The position numbers were made by a program, and so were the translations under genes. The notes beneath the pieces were generated by a model. It worked only from the letters and a program-made list of their open reading frames with translations. It made no database searches and was not told the DNA's origin. 52,309 nucleotides of DNA from contig CAYVJA010000013.1 of NCBI GenBank assembly GCA_964451605.1, forward strand, positions 1 through 52,309. The letters run 5' to 3'. Shown piece after piece: positions 1-8,699 of this stretch. This DNA comes from JAQVSH01 sp964451605 (lineage in GTDB: Bacteria; Bacteroidota; Bacteroidia; Bacteroidales; UBA4181). How positions within the stretch are numbered: the first letter of the stretch is position 1; each line of letters starts with the position of its first letter.

Positions 1-61
1 ATTCGAACCCAAGACCCACAGCTTAGAAGGCTGTTGCTCTATCCAACTGAGCTACCAGACC
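1..61 (-). tRNA. tRNA-Arg (UCU), 3' end cut by window edge
   Basis: Read on the minus strand, a tRNA starts at 61 with acceptor strand GGTCTGG, then TA, a D arm closed by GCTC/GAGC, and an anticodon stem ACAGC/GCTGT that pairs perfectly around the loop CTTCTAA, giving anticodon UCU (arginine, AGA codons). The T loop TTCGAAT runs into base 1, so the 3' half of the T stem, the acceptor strand and the discriminator base lie outside the window. The folding is read by eye. Confidence 0.93.
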
Positions 62-122
62 GTTTTGGTGGCGCAAAAGTACAATTTTTTTCTTGAAAAC
101 GCTGCACTTTTTTATACCGGCC

Positions 123-1662
123 TTATTGAATAACGGCTGCCCAGCCTCCGTTGCGAACCAGTTTGATTTTGATTTTAGAAGTAGCGTCGACGCTCGATTG
201 ACGTTTGCGGTAGTCCATGGCTTGCCGGCCGGCGTTGATGCCGTCTTCGAATGAGGTCATGGAGTAGATCTTTCCCTGTTGCAGGAAGTCGAGCGACAGT
301 TCGAATTCGCGTTCGGGCTGTTTGCTGTTGGTCATGGCTCCGATGTACCATTTGTTGCCTTTGCGTTTGGCAACTACAACGTATTCGCCCACTGAGGCGT
401 AAAGAGGTTTGGTTTCGTCCCAGGTAACGGGTACCTGGGTGATGAATTCGGTGCACTCTTTCTCACGCAGGTAGAGGGTGGGGTTGTCGGCTAACATTTG
501 GAGTCCGCTCTCGAAGATGACAAAAAGCGCCATCTGGTAGGCGCGTGTTCCGATGCTGGCGGAGTTGGGACGACGGCTGGAGTAGACTTCGGGCTGCATG
601 CTGAGCATGGCACCAGGGGTGTAGTCCATGGGGCCTACGGCGTTGCGCATGAACGGAAAGTATACGCTGTTGTCGGGAAAGGCTCCGCCCATCTGTTCCA
701 TGCCGCGTACCCCTTCGTACGAAAGGATATTGGGGTATTTGTACTCGAGGCCTGCCGGTTTAAAGGAGCCGTGAAAATCGACAAAGAGCTGGTATTTGGC
801 AGCCTCTTTCGCAACACGTTCGTAATAATTCACCATCCATTGATCGCTTCTGTCCATGAAGTCTATTTTGACTCCGGCAATTCCCCAATCGTGAAAGGTT
901 TTAAAGAGGTCGAAGTTGTGCTCTACTGTAAGCCAGGTGAGCCAAAGGACAATTTTCACGTTTTTCTCTTTGCCATACTTGATAAGCTCAAAGAGATCTA
1001 TTTTTGGATTAGGGGTGTAAGGATCGCGGGTGCTTTTGGCCCAGCCTTCGTCCATGATGAGGTAGGGAATTCCAAATTTCGTGGCAAAATCGATGTAGTA
1101 CTTATAGGTTTCGAGGTTGTATCCCGAAACAAAGTTCACATCGGGTCCGTAGGGTGAGGCGTCGTTCCACCATTCCCAGCTCACCTGTCCCGGTTTGATC
1201 CAGGAGCAATCGGCAAGGGCGCTCTTCGAGGCCAGCTTGCAGGTCATGGTGTTTTCGATGAGCTGTTTGTCGTTGTTCGAAATCACGAAATAGCGCCAGG
1301 GAAACGATCTTTTACCCGGGGTTTTGGCTATGTAATCGGCCTCCTTCAGGATTTTCATGCTGCGATCGCCCTCGTCGCGGAATTCAAGAGGAACTTTGGG
1401 AAAGGTCGAGACAATGCTATTACCACCCGTTCCTTTAAGAAACATGCAGGGATAGTCGGAAAGATCCGATTCGGAGATGAGAATTTTATAAGAACCCTCG
1501 GCTTCCATCAAAACCGGCAGTGTCGACATTTTATTTTCGGGTTTCCATTCGTTGGCAACTATATGCGAATAGGCATCTTCGTACGAGGTTTTAAATGGGC
1601 CGGGCTTGAAGAGACATACCGGCCACTAAGATGAATACCGAAAACAGGATAAACTTTTTCAT
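123..1662 (-). pseudogene. GH97 glycoside hydrolase, N-terminal domain partly missing and frame broken
   Basis: The continuous frame covers 123-1625 and is a glycoside hydrolase family 97 enzyme, which releases alpha-linked glucose or galactose in the periplasm. Counted from the methionine at 1529, the catalytic barrel begins near residue 108; the D-E-G-W motif is at 160-163, the KIDF motif with the candidate nucleophile Asp at 221-224, and the YEG motif with a catalytic Glu at 271-273. The Asp in KIDF suggests the retaining, alpha-galactosidase-like branch rather than the inverting SusB branch; this is inference. A start codon at 1662 opens a good signal peptide (MKKFILFSVFILVAGMSLQA) but that frame stops three codons later, while the GH97 frame has a TAG at 1626-1628. 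Even with a frameshift repair the protein would be about 510 residues, roughly 150 short of the family, all lost from the N-terminal beta domain. This is either a real internal deletion or an assembly collapse. Confidence 0.75.
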
Positions 1663-1685
1663 GGGAGCAAGGGTTAGGGGGATGT

Positions 1686-2144
1686 TTACAGGGTGAGCCC
1701 TTCTACCGAGAGGGTGCGACGCATAAAGCGTGATCGGACTACGGCTTCTCCCTGGAGGGTGAATCGGGAGGTGCCTCCGGCAAAAAGACGTAAAACCGAT
1801 AATATACCGTTCATCGGATCGACCAGTTCTACATCAACGGGCATCAGGTAGAGGCTGTCGGTGCGGGCTCTCAGGGTGAGCATTTCGGGTTGCGAAAGTT
1901 TGGCAACCAGTTTTTCGCCGTTATGCAGGCGGAAGTCGCCCTTCGAAAGCTTGATAGGAAAGAGATTGGGGTTTTTCACCTGAACCGACAGATTGAGGCG
2001 AACAAGATTTCCCTCGATTTTTTTTACTTCGAACGAACGGATATCCGACACCTCTACCTCATTAAGCATGGAGCGGCAGGAGGAGAATAGAAGAACCGTC
2101 AGAAGAGACAGGGTAACGAAAAGAGACGATCGTGAGGTAACCAT
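1686..2144 (-). CDS. LEA type 2-like lipoprotein
   Basis: Small exported protein of about 152 residues starting at the methionine at 2144; a longer in-frame start at 2198 would add 18 residues in front of an obvious lipoprotein signal and run into the divergent trxB leader. The signal ends in the lipobox LFSSC, so it should be lipid-anchored. The mature part contains the pattern LSVQVKNPNLFPIKLSKGDF, typical of LEA-14/WHy beta-sandwich domains, in which a conserved N-P-N-x-F-P motif recurs. The biochemical role of such bacterial lipoproteins is not established. The gene ends 24 bp before the start of the damaged GH97 gene on the same strand, so the two may share a transcript. Confidence 0.75.
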   Translation of the reverse strand: MVTSRSSLFVTLSLLTVLLFSSCRSMLNEVEVSDIRSFEVKKIEGNLVRLNLSVQVKNPNLFPIKLSKGDFRLHNGEKLVAKLSQPEMLTLRARTDSLYLMPVDVELVDPMNGILSVLRLFAGGTSRFTLQGEAVVRSRFMRRTLSVEGLTL

Positions 2145-2158
2145 TCGAAACAGATTCG

Positions 2159-2166
2159 TAAATTTG
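2159..2166 (+). promoter_or_regulatory. Bacteroidota -7 box (TAAATTTG) for trxB
   Basis: TAAATTTG matches TAnnTTTG exactly and lies 37 bp before the trxB start, leaving a leader of about 30 nt. No clean TTTG -33 element is seen. Confidence 0.55.
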
Positions 2167-2168
2167 TG

Positions 2169-2176
2169 CAAAATTG
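2169..2176 (-). promoter_or_regulatory. Possible -7 box (CAATTTTG) for the LEA lipoprotein gene
   Basis: On the minus strand CAATTTTG matches TAnnTTTG at seven of eight positions and sits 24 bp before the start at 2144. It lies two bases from the opposing trxB box, so the two promoters would be in direct competition. Confidence 0.35.
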
Positions 2177-2203
2177 ACGAAAAATAACCAATAAGCACTC
2201 CCT

Positions 2204-3151
2204 ATGAGCACCTTTCAGATAGAAAACGCCGAAAAAATTAATTGCCTGATTATCGGATCGGGCCCTGCAGGATTCACCGCCGCTATCTATGCTGCCCGAG
2301 CCAATTTACAACCTGTGATGTACGAGGGGATGCAGCCCGGAGGCCAGTTAACCACAACCACCGATATCGAAAACTTTCCCGGGTACCCCGAAGGTGTCAC
2401 CGGCTTTGATATGATGGAGCAGTTGAAGGCGCAGGCCGAACGGTTTGGTACTGAGGTCCGGTCGGGCTATGCCACACAGGTCGATTTTTCGGAACGCCCC
2501 TTTAAAGTGGAAATTGATGAGGAGAAGTGGGTGGTGGCCAACGTGGTAATTATTGCCACAGGAGCTACGGCCCGCTATCTTGGACTCCCTTCCGAAACGC
2601 GTCTGCAAGGAGCAGGAGTATCGGCCTGTGCCACTTGCGACGGTTTTTTCTACCGCGGCAAAAGAGTGGCCGTTGTGGGCGGTGGCGACACAGCCTGCGA
2701 AGAGGCCTCTTATCTTTCGGGACTTTGCAGTAAAGTCTATATGATTGTCCGGCGAAATGTATTGAGAGCTTCTGCCGCCATGCAGGAAAGAGTTAAGCGG
2801 AACCCAAAAATTGAAATCCTTTGGGAACATCAAACCAAAGAGATTCTGGGCGATAAATCGGTTACCGGAGTCCGGCTGGTCGATTCGAAGGGAAATCTGA
2901 AAGATGTAGAACTGGAAGGATTCTTTCTGGCCATCGGCCATTCGCCCAACACCGAAATCTTTAAGCCCTATATCGAAACCGATGCCCAGGGGTACATAAA
3001 AACCACCCCCGGCACCTCAAAAACCAATGTACCGGGGGTGTTTGCCTGCGGCGACGTTCAGGATCCAACCTATCGTCAGGCGGTTACAGCAGCAGGTTCG
3101 GGCTGCATGGCAGCCATCGATGCCGAACGCTGGTTAATGGAACAGATGTAG
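2204..3151 (+). CDS. trxB: Thioredoxin-disulfide reductase
   Basis: FAD-dependent cytoplasmic enzyme that uses NADPH to reduce thioredoxin. The 315 residues match the bacterial family length. Visible in order: FAD-binding G-S-G-P-A-G at 18-23, redox-active C-A-T-C-D-G with cysteines 142 and 145, NADPH-binding G-G-G-D-T-A at 159-164, and the C-terminal FAD motif C-G-D-V-Q-D followed by the conserved YRQAVTAAGSGC stretch. It is divergent from the LEA lipoprotein gene and convergent with clpB, whose stop is 15 bp away, so it is probably monocistronic. All catalytic residues are in place. Confidence 0.97.
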   Translation: MSTFQIENAEKINCLIIGSGPAGFTAAIYAARANLQPVMYEGMQPGGQLTTTTDIENFPGYPEGVTGFDMMEQLKAQAERFGTEVRSGYATQVDFSERPFKVEIDEEKWVVANVVIIATGATARYLGLPSETRLQGAGVSACATCDGFFYRGKRVAVVGGGDTACEEASYLSGLCSKVYMIVRRNVLRASAAMQERVKRNPKIEILWEHQTKEILGDKSVTGVRLVDSKGNLKDVELEGFFLAIGHSPNTEIFKPYIETDAQGYIKTTPGTSKTNVPGVFACGDVQDPTYRQAVTAAGSGCMAAIDAERWLMEQM

Positions 3152-3166
3152 TCCGGGATCTGTAGG

Positions 3167-5761
3167 CTATTCTTGATTTACAAAACACAATTCGCCCTGC
3201 TTTGCGGTAAGCAGAAGGGGTTTATCGGGTTGCACCGTAGCTGCCAGGATTTTTCTTGACAGCTCATTCAGCACATGCTTTTGCAGCATCCGCTTAATGG
3301 GACGGGCCCCAAACTGCGGATCGTATCCGGCGTCGGCAAGCACCTCTACGGCAGCCTCGTCGGCTTCCAGAGTCAAGTGATTCTCCTGCAGCATGTTACC
3401 AATAGCCCGCAACTGCATACGTACAATGGCTTTGATTTCGGTACGGCTAAGCGGAGTAAACATCACAATTTCATCCACCCGGTTCAGAAACTCGGGCCGG
3501 ATGGTCTGTTTCAGCAGTTGAAACACCTCATTGCGCGTCTTTTCCAGTACAACATCGCGATTGGCATCGGTGAGTCCGCCCAGATTCTCCATAATCAGGT
3601 GCGATCCCAGATTAGATGTCATGATAATCAATGTGTTCTTAAAATTTACTGTCCGCCCCTTGTTATCGGTAAGACGTCCGTCGTCGAGCACCTGCAGCAA
3701 CACATTGAACACATCGGGATGCGCCTTCTCAATTTCATCGAGCAGCACAACCGAGTAGGGTTTCCGGCGAATGGCCTCTGTCAGCTGCCCCCCCTCATCG
3801 TACCCTACATAACCCGGAGGCGCTCCTATCAGGCGCGATACCGTATGACGTTCCTGATATTCCGACATATCTATCCGGGTCATCAGGTTCTCATCGTCGA
3901 AGAGATACTCGGCCAATGCCTTTGCCAACTCGGTTTTTCCCACACCGGTAGTGCCCAGAAAGATAAACGAACCTACCGGCCTGCGGGCATCCGAAAGCCC
4001 CGCGCGGTTACGCCGAACCGCATCGGCAACAGCCGAAATGGCCTCATCCTGCCCCACCACGCGCTTATGCAACTCCTCTTCGAGGTGCAACAGCTTTTCG
4101 CGTTCGCTCTGTAACATTTTTGCCACGGGAATCCCTGTCCAGCGGGCCACCACCTCGGCAATATCTTCGGAGGTGACTTCCTCCTTAATCATAGCCGAAT
4201 TGCTTTGAATCACAAGAAATTCAGCGTGGAGTTTTTCGATCTCCCTTTCGGTCTCCTTAATTTTTCCATAACGCAACTCAGCCACCCGGCCATAATCGCC
4301 GTTTCTTTCGGCCTGAAGAGCCTCTTGCTTAAACGACTCCACCGACTGCTTAAGTTGTTGAATGGAGGTGACCAGATCTTTTTCGCGCTGCCATTTGGCT
4401 CTGAAAGTGGTACGTTCCTGGTTCAGGTTGGCAATCTCTTCCGAGAGAACCTTGACCTTCGCCTCATCGCCTTCCCGCTTGATGGCCTCCCGCTCAATTT
4501 CGAGCTGCTTAATCCTCCGCTCAAGTTCATCGATGGCTTCGGGAACCGAATCTATCTCAAGACGCATTCTGGCAGCCGCCTCATCAATCAGGTCGATGGC
4601 TTTATCGGGCAAAAAACGGTCGGTGATGTAACGCTGCGACAATTCAACTGCCGCCACAATTGCCTCATCCTTAATCCGAACCCTATGGTGCGATTCGTAA
4701 CGCTCTTTCAATCCACGAAGAATAGAGATGGCATCCAGATTGTCGGGTTCATTCACCATCACAACCTGGAAACGACGTTCAAGCGCCTTGTCTTTCTCAA
4801 AATACTTCTGATACTCATCGAGGGTGGTTGCCCCAATGGCTCTTAACTCGCCCCGGGCAAGCGCCGGCTTCAGAATATTGGCAGCATCCATGGCTCCGTC
4901 GCTCTTTCCGGCACCCACCAGCGTATGAATTTCGTCGATAAAGAGAATAATATTCCCGTCCGACCCGGTTACCTCCTTCACCACCGCTTTGAGTCGCTCC
5001 TCAAACTCGCCCTTATATTTGGCCCCGGCAATCAAGGCGCCCATATCGAGCGAATAGATCTGCTTTGAACGCAGCGTTTCAGGCACATCGCCCGAAACAA
5101 TACGATGGGCAAGCCCCTCGGCAATGGCTGTTTTTCCCACGCCGGGTTCGCCAATCAATATAGGATTGTTCTTGGTTCGACGCGAAAGAATCTGCAACAC
5201 CCGCCGAATCTCGTCATCTCTGCCGATAACCGGATCGAGCTTCCCACTACGGGCCATCTCATTCAAGTGAAGCGCATATCGACTGAGCGCATCATAACTC
5301 TCTTCGGCCGAAGGGCTGTTCACAGTTGCCCCCTTCCGAAGTTCATCGATAGCCTTTCGCAGCCCCTTCTCGCTGACTCCCTTATCCTTAAGCCACTGCG
5401 AAAGTTTGTCGCCCTGCAGAAAAAGAGCCAGAAAGATAAACTCAACGGGAACAAACTGATCTTTGGCCTCTTTCGACAAGGAAAGCGCGCGATTCAACAC
5501 ATTCGAAGCCGCTGAGGTAAGATAGGGTTCTGCACCCGACACCCTGGGGTACCCGGCAATTTGCCCGGAAACCTCCTGTTCGAGCGATGCCTGGGGTATG
5601 TGAAGTTTGTTCAGCAGAAACGAAGCCACCTCCGACGATTCGGCCAAAAAAGAGCGCATCAGATGCGATGTCTCAATAGCCTGTTGCCCAGACTCCTGCG
5701 CTAAACGGAATGCCCCTTGTATCAGCTCCTGCGATTTTATGGTGAATTGATTCAAGTTCAT
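3167..5761 (-). CDS. clpB: ATP-dependent disaggregase ClpB
   Basis: Hexameric Hsp100 chaperone that pulls proteins out of aggregates with DnaK (also in this window). At 864 residues it has the usual size. Clp N-terminal repeats occupy about 1-145; the first AAA+ module has Walker A GEPGVGKT at 204-211 and Walker B ILFIDEIHT; the long coiled-coil M domain, which separates ClpB from ClpA and ClpC, follows the RRIKQLEIEREAIKREG segment; the second AAA+ module has Walker A GTTGVGKT near residue 605. The N-terminal sequence MNLNQFTIKSQE is typical, so the start at 5761 is firm. The 210-bp upstream region has no good TAnnTTTG box but does have a sigma-54-like element, described separately. Confidence 0.97.
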   Translation of the reverse strand: MNLNQFTIKSQELIQGAFRLAQESGQQAIETSHLMRSFLAESSEVASFLLNKLHIPQASLEQEVSGQIAGYPRVSGAEPYLTSAASNVLNRALSLSKEAKDQFVPVEFIFLALFLQGDKLSQWLKDKGVSEKGLRKAIDELRKGATVNSPSAEESYDALSRYALHLNEMARSGKLDPVIGRDDEIRRVLQILSRRTKNNPILIGEPGVGKTAIAEGLAHRIVSGDVPETLRSKQIYSLDMGALIAGAKYKGEFEERLKAVVKEVTGSDGNIILFIDEIHTLVGAGKSDGAMDAANILKPALARGELRAIGATTLDEYQKYFEKDKALERRFQVVMVNEPDNLDAISILRGLKERYESHHRVRIKDEAIVAAVELSQRYITDRFLPDKAIDLIDEAAARMRLEIDSVPEAIDELERRIKQLEIEREAIKREGDEAKVKVLSEEIANLNQERTTFRAKWQREKDLVTSIQQLKQSVESFKQEALQAERNGDYGRVAELRYGKIKETEREIEKLHAEFLVIQSNSAMIKEEVTSEDIAEVVARWTGIPVAKMLQSEREKLLHLEEELHKRVVGQDEAISAVADAVRRNRAGLSDARRPVGSFIFLGTTGVGKTELAKALAEYLFDDENLMTRIDMSEYQERHTVSRLIGAPPGYVGYDEGGQLTEAIRRKPYSVVLLDEIEKAHPDVFNVLLQVLDDGRLTDNKGRTVNFKNTLIIMTSNLGSHLIMENLGGLTDANRDVVLEKTRNEVFQLLKQTIRPEFLNRVDEIVMFTPLSRTEIKAIVRMQLRAIGNMLQENHLTLEADEAAVEVLADAGYDPQFGARPIKRMLQKHVLNELSRKILAATVQPDKPLLLTAKQGELCFVNQE

Positions 5762-5831
5762 ATATTTCTACTTTACTGGTTATATACTCTACTTGTCAAA
5801 TGGTTTGCCATACTGCTATATGCGTCATTTT

Positions 5832-5847
5832 GGCCGAAATTGCGCCA
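5832..5847 (-). promoter_or_regulatory. Possible sigma-54-like -24/-12 element before clpB
   Basis: The minus strand reads TGGCGCAATTTCGGCC, with GG and GC exactly 10 nt apart as sigma-54 requires. The -24 half is good (TGGC) but the -12 half is CGGC instead of TTGC. The GC lies about 71 bp before the clpB start. The match alone could be chance; it gains weight from the stronger element before dnaK. Confidence 0.3.
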
Positions 5848-5971
5848 TGTTGTCATGTTATAAAACAAGGAAAAACAGGCCTTCTAAAGAGGACTAAACA
5901 GCAGAGCAGAGCAAAAAAAGCCCTTCCTTTGCAGAAAGAATACTCAGAGACTTGCTAACCCCTCACCTTAT

Positions 5972-7033
5972 ATGATTCTCGTCATCAATCCCGGCTCTAC
6001 CTCTACAAAAATCTCCCTTTTCGATCGCACCCACGAGATTTTCCATGAAACCCTTCGTCACAGTGCCGAAGAGCTTGCTCCCTTTGTGCGTATCGCCGAT
6101 CAGTTCTCTTTTCGAAAAAAGCTGATCATAGAAACACTTCAGAACGCCGGGTACAGTCTCGATGCGGTTTCGCTGATCATGGCCAGAGGGGGCCGACTCA
6201 GACCGGTACCCTCCGGAATCTACAGAATCACGCCAAAAATGATCGACGAGCTCATCCATCCCACCGGAGTGGAACATGCCAGCAACCTGGGGGCACTGAT
6301 TGCTGCCGACATTGCCTCTACACTCGATGGCATACCGGCTTGCATTGCCGATCCGATTGTGGTTGACGAAATGCAGGAGGTAGCCAGAATCAGCGGTCAT
6401 CCCGCCTTCGAACGCATTTCGGTTTTCCATTCCCTCAACCAAAAAGCAGTAGCCCGCTTGTATGCAGCCCAATGCAACAAACCCTATGAATCATTGCGAC
6501 TCATTGTGGCTCACATGGGAGGAGGCATCTCAGTAGGCGCTCACCGCGAGGGTTTGGTGGTAGATGTAAACGATGCCCTTTCGGGCGACGGTCCCTTTTC
6601 GCCGGAAAGAAGCGGAACCCTGCCGGCCGGGCAGCTGGCCGACCTCTGTTTTAGCGGGAAGTACAGCTATGCCGAAGTGCAAAAGATGATATGCGGCAGA
6701 GGAGGCTATATGGCCTACCTCGGCACCCAGAATGCCGGTGAGGTGGAAGATCGGGCCCTCTCGGGCGACAAAGAGGCGCTGAAAATCAGAAATGCCATGG
6801 GATACCAGGTTGCCAAAGAGATTGGGGCAATGGCGGTGGTGCTTGAAGGACGGGTCGATGCCATTCTCTTTACAGGCGGCATTGCCTATAATGAGGCCTT
6901 CATCAACTATATCAAAAGCTTTATCGGGTTTATTGCCCCCGTACATATCTTTAAGGGCGAAGACGAAATGGCTGCCCTCGCCGCAAACGCGCTAAGGGTA
7001 CTCGATCGAATCGAAACGCCAAAAGAGTACTGA
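5972..7033 (+). CDS. buk: Butyrate kinase
   Basis: Acetokinase-family enzyme that interconverts butyryl phosphate and ADP with butyrate and ATP, the last step of butyrate formation or the first of butyrate activation. The 353 residues match the Buk family and not the ~400-residue acetate kinases. Visible: N-terminal phosphate-binding VINPGSTSTKISLF, the HMGGGISVGAH loop near 182-192, and the adenosine-binding TGGIAYNEAF near 295-305. It stands alone: the usual partner phosphotransbutyrylase (ptb) is not adjacent. It is divergent from clpB and convergent with asnA (9 bp). Branched-chain acyl substrates are also possible for the family. Confidence 0.92.
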   Translation: MILVINPGSTSTKISLFDRTHEIFHETLRHSAEELAPFVRIADQFSFRKKLIIETLQNAGYSLDAVSLIMARGGRLRPVPSGIYRITPKMIDELIHPTGVEHASNLGALIAADIASTLDGIPACIADPIVVDEMQEVARISGHPAFERISVFHSLNQKAVARLYAAQCNKPYESLRLIVAHMGGGISVGAHREGLVVDVNDALSGDGPFSPERSGTLPAGQLADLCFSGKYSYAEVQKMICGRGGYMAYLGTQNAGEVEDRALSGDKEALKIRNAMGYQVAKEIGAMAVVLEGRVDAILFTGGIAYNEAFINYIKSFIGFIAPVHIFKGEDEMAALAANALRVLDRIETPKEY

Positions 7034-7042
7034 TCAATCTTT

Positions 7043-8080
7043 CTACATCAGAACAATACCCTTCTTTTCGCAGGCTTCCATCATCGATTCGGGCCAAACA
7101 GAAGCCTGGGTTTCGCCAATGTGCGCCTTACGCAGGAAGAACATGCAGAGCCTGCTCTGACCAATTCCTCCGCCAATCGAGAGAGGCAGTTCGTCGTTCA
7201 GTAACCGCTTGTGAAACATCAACCCTTTCCGCTTCTCTTCACCGCGCAGGGCAAGTTGCCGCAAAAGGGCCGCTTTATCAACCCGGATACCCATAGAGGA
7301 GATTTCGAACGAGGATTCCAGCACCGGATTCCATAGCAGAATATCACAATTAAGACCCTCGAAACCCTCTTCGTTGGGAGTTGTCCAATCGTCGTAATCG
7401 GGAGCCCTTCCATCGTGCGGTTCGCCATTCGAAAGCGCTCCCCCGATACCGATTATACACACTGCCCCATACTGCTTGCAGATAGCATGCTCGCGCTCTT
7501 TGGGCGAAAGTCCGGGATAGGCAGCCAACAACTCCTCTGCATGGATAAAGTGAATGGTATCCGGCAGAATAGGCCGAATTACCGGAAAGGCCTCAGACAC
7601 CCTGTATTCAGTACCTTTAAGCACGTTGAAAATCCTCGAAACCGTCTCCTTCAGAAAGGCAACCGTGCGCTCGGAGGGAGAGATTACCCTTTCCCAGTCC
7701 CACTGATCCACGTACAAGGAGTGAATATTATCAAGCTCTTCGTCCGAACGAATGGCGTTCATATCGGTATAAATTCCAAAGCCGGGCTGGATACCGTAGT
7801 CGGCAAGGATAACCCTTTTCCATTTGGCGAGCGAATGAACCACCTCGGCTCTCACATTCCCCATATCGAGAATCGGAAAGGTGACTGCCCGCTCGGTGCC
7901 ATTCAGATCGTCGTTAAGTCCGGTGCCCTGCAAAACAAAGAGGGGAGCGGTTACCCTGCGGAGCCGCAACTCCGACGACAGACCTCTTTCGAAGTCGTCT
8001 TTAATACTTTTAATAGCCCTTTCTGTGGTGGGTAAATCAAGAAGAGAGGTATATCCCGAAGGGATGGAGAGCTTGGTCAT
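7043..8080 (-). CDS. asnA: Aspartate--ammonia ligase
   Basis: Forms asparagine from aspartate, ammonia and ATP (AMP-producing, class II aminoacyl-tRNA-synthetase-like fold). The start at 8080 gives 345 residues beginning MTKLSIPSGYTSLLDLP, as in other Bacteroidales AsnA proteins; the in-frame ATG at 8110 adds ten unrelated residues. Family signatures: EVVHSLAKWKR, YVDQWDWERV, RAPDYDDW, LNCDILLWNPVL, SMGIRVD, and the C-terminal GGGIGQSRL loop. The gene is divergent from an Lrp/AsnC regulator, which echoes the E. coli asnA-asnC pair and suggests local control by asparagine or nitrogen status. Confidence 0.96.
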   Translation of the reverse strand: MTKLSIPSGYTSLLDLPTTERAIKSIKDDFERGLSSELRLRRVTAPLFVLQGTGLNDDLNGTERAVTFPILDMGNVRAEVVHSLAKWKRVILADYGIQPGFGIYTDMNAIRSDEELDNIHSLYVDQWDWERVISPSERTVAFLKETVSRIFNVLKGTEYRVSEAFPVIRPILPDTIHFIHAEELLAAYPGLSPKEREHAICKQYGAVCIIGIGGALSNGEPHDGRAPDYDDWTTPNEEGFEGLNCDILLWNPVLESSFEISSMGIRVDKAALLRQLALRGEEKRKGLMFHKRLLNDELPLSIGGGIGQSRLCMFFLRKAHIGETQASVWPESMMEACEKKGIVLM

Positions 8081-8168
8081 GCAAAAGTAGTTTGGACAAA
8101 TAAACTGCAAATCTTACAAAAACGTTACATTTTACCAAAGGAAACCTACAAAAGGAAGGGATTTTTTT

Positions 8169-8176
8169 TAATTTTG
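8169..8176 (+). promoter_or_regulatory. Bacteroidota -7 box (TAATTTTG) for the Lrp/AsnC gene
   Basis: Exact TAnnTTTG match 58 bp before the regulator start, inside the 154-bp region shared with divergent asnA. Confidence 0.5.
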
Positions 8177-8234
8177 CTTTCAATTTAGAATAGCCTTCCT
8201 TGGGGCTCTCTGTACTAACCGGTAAAATCCTATC

Positions 8235-8699
8235 ATGAGTGTTCTCTCGCAATTAGACGATCTTGACAAACGCATCATTTCGATGCTGCAGGCCAATGCC
8301 AGAATCCCTTTTCTGGAGGTGGCCCGTGAGTGTGGTGTGTCAGGTGCGGCCATCCACCAACGTGTGCAGAGATTAAACAAGCTGGGGGTTATCAAAGGGG
8401 CTGAATATATGATCGATCCCAAAATGATTGGTTACGACACCTGTGCCTTTATGGGCATCTTCCTGGAGAAAGCCAGCCTTTTTAACGATGTGGTAGCCCA
8501 GTTAAATAAGATTCCAGAAGTAATTGAGTGCCACTACACCACCGGCGACTACTCCATTTTCATCAAGATTTATGCACACAACAACGAGCACCTGAAACAG
8601 GTACTCGTTGACAAACTGCAAACCATCAGTGGTATTGCCAGAACGGATACAATCATTTCGCTCGAAGAAAATTTCTCCCGCCAGATTACAATGGAGTAA
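8235..8699 (+). CDS. Lrp/AsnC family transcriptional regulator
   Basis: 154-residue feast/famine regulator. Residues 1-60 form the AsnC winged helix (LDDLDKRIISMLQANAR, then HQRVQRLNKLGVIKGAEY), and about 70-150 form the RAM ligand-binding and oligomerisation domain (IPEVIECHYTTGDYSIFIKI). It is divergent from asnA, so control of asnA and of itself is the simplest inference. Its last 14 bp overlap the end of the convergent clpC gene. The effector cannot be read from sequence. Confidence 0.93.
   Translation: MSVLSQLDDLDKRIISMLQANARIPFLEVARECGVSGAAIHQRVQRLNKLGVIKGAEYMIDPKMIGYDTCAFMGIFLEKASLFNDVVAQLNKIPEVIECHYTTGDYSIFIKIYAHNNEHLKQVLVDKLQTISGIARTDTIISLEENFSRQITME

Noticed and set aside
498..1157. 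219-residue plus-strand frame
   Set aside because: Antisense shadow of the GH97 catalytic domain.
3275..4846. Several plus-strand open frames up to 279 residues
   Set aside because: All are antisense to clpB; high-GC third positions of the real gene keep the opposite frames open.
8082..8089. Perfect TACTTTTG -7 box on the minus strand before asnA
   Set aside because: It is only one base from the asnA start codon, so it would give a leaderless RNA starting inside the gene; the start at 8080 is well supported by homology, so I do not list it as the promoter.
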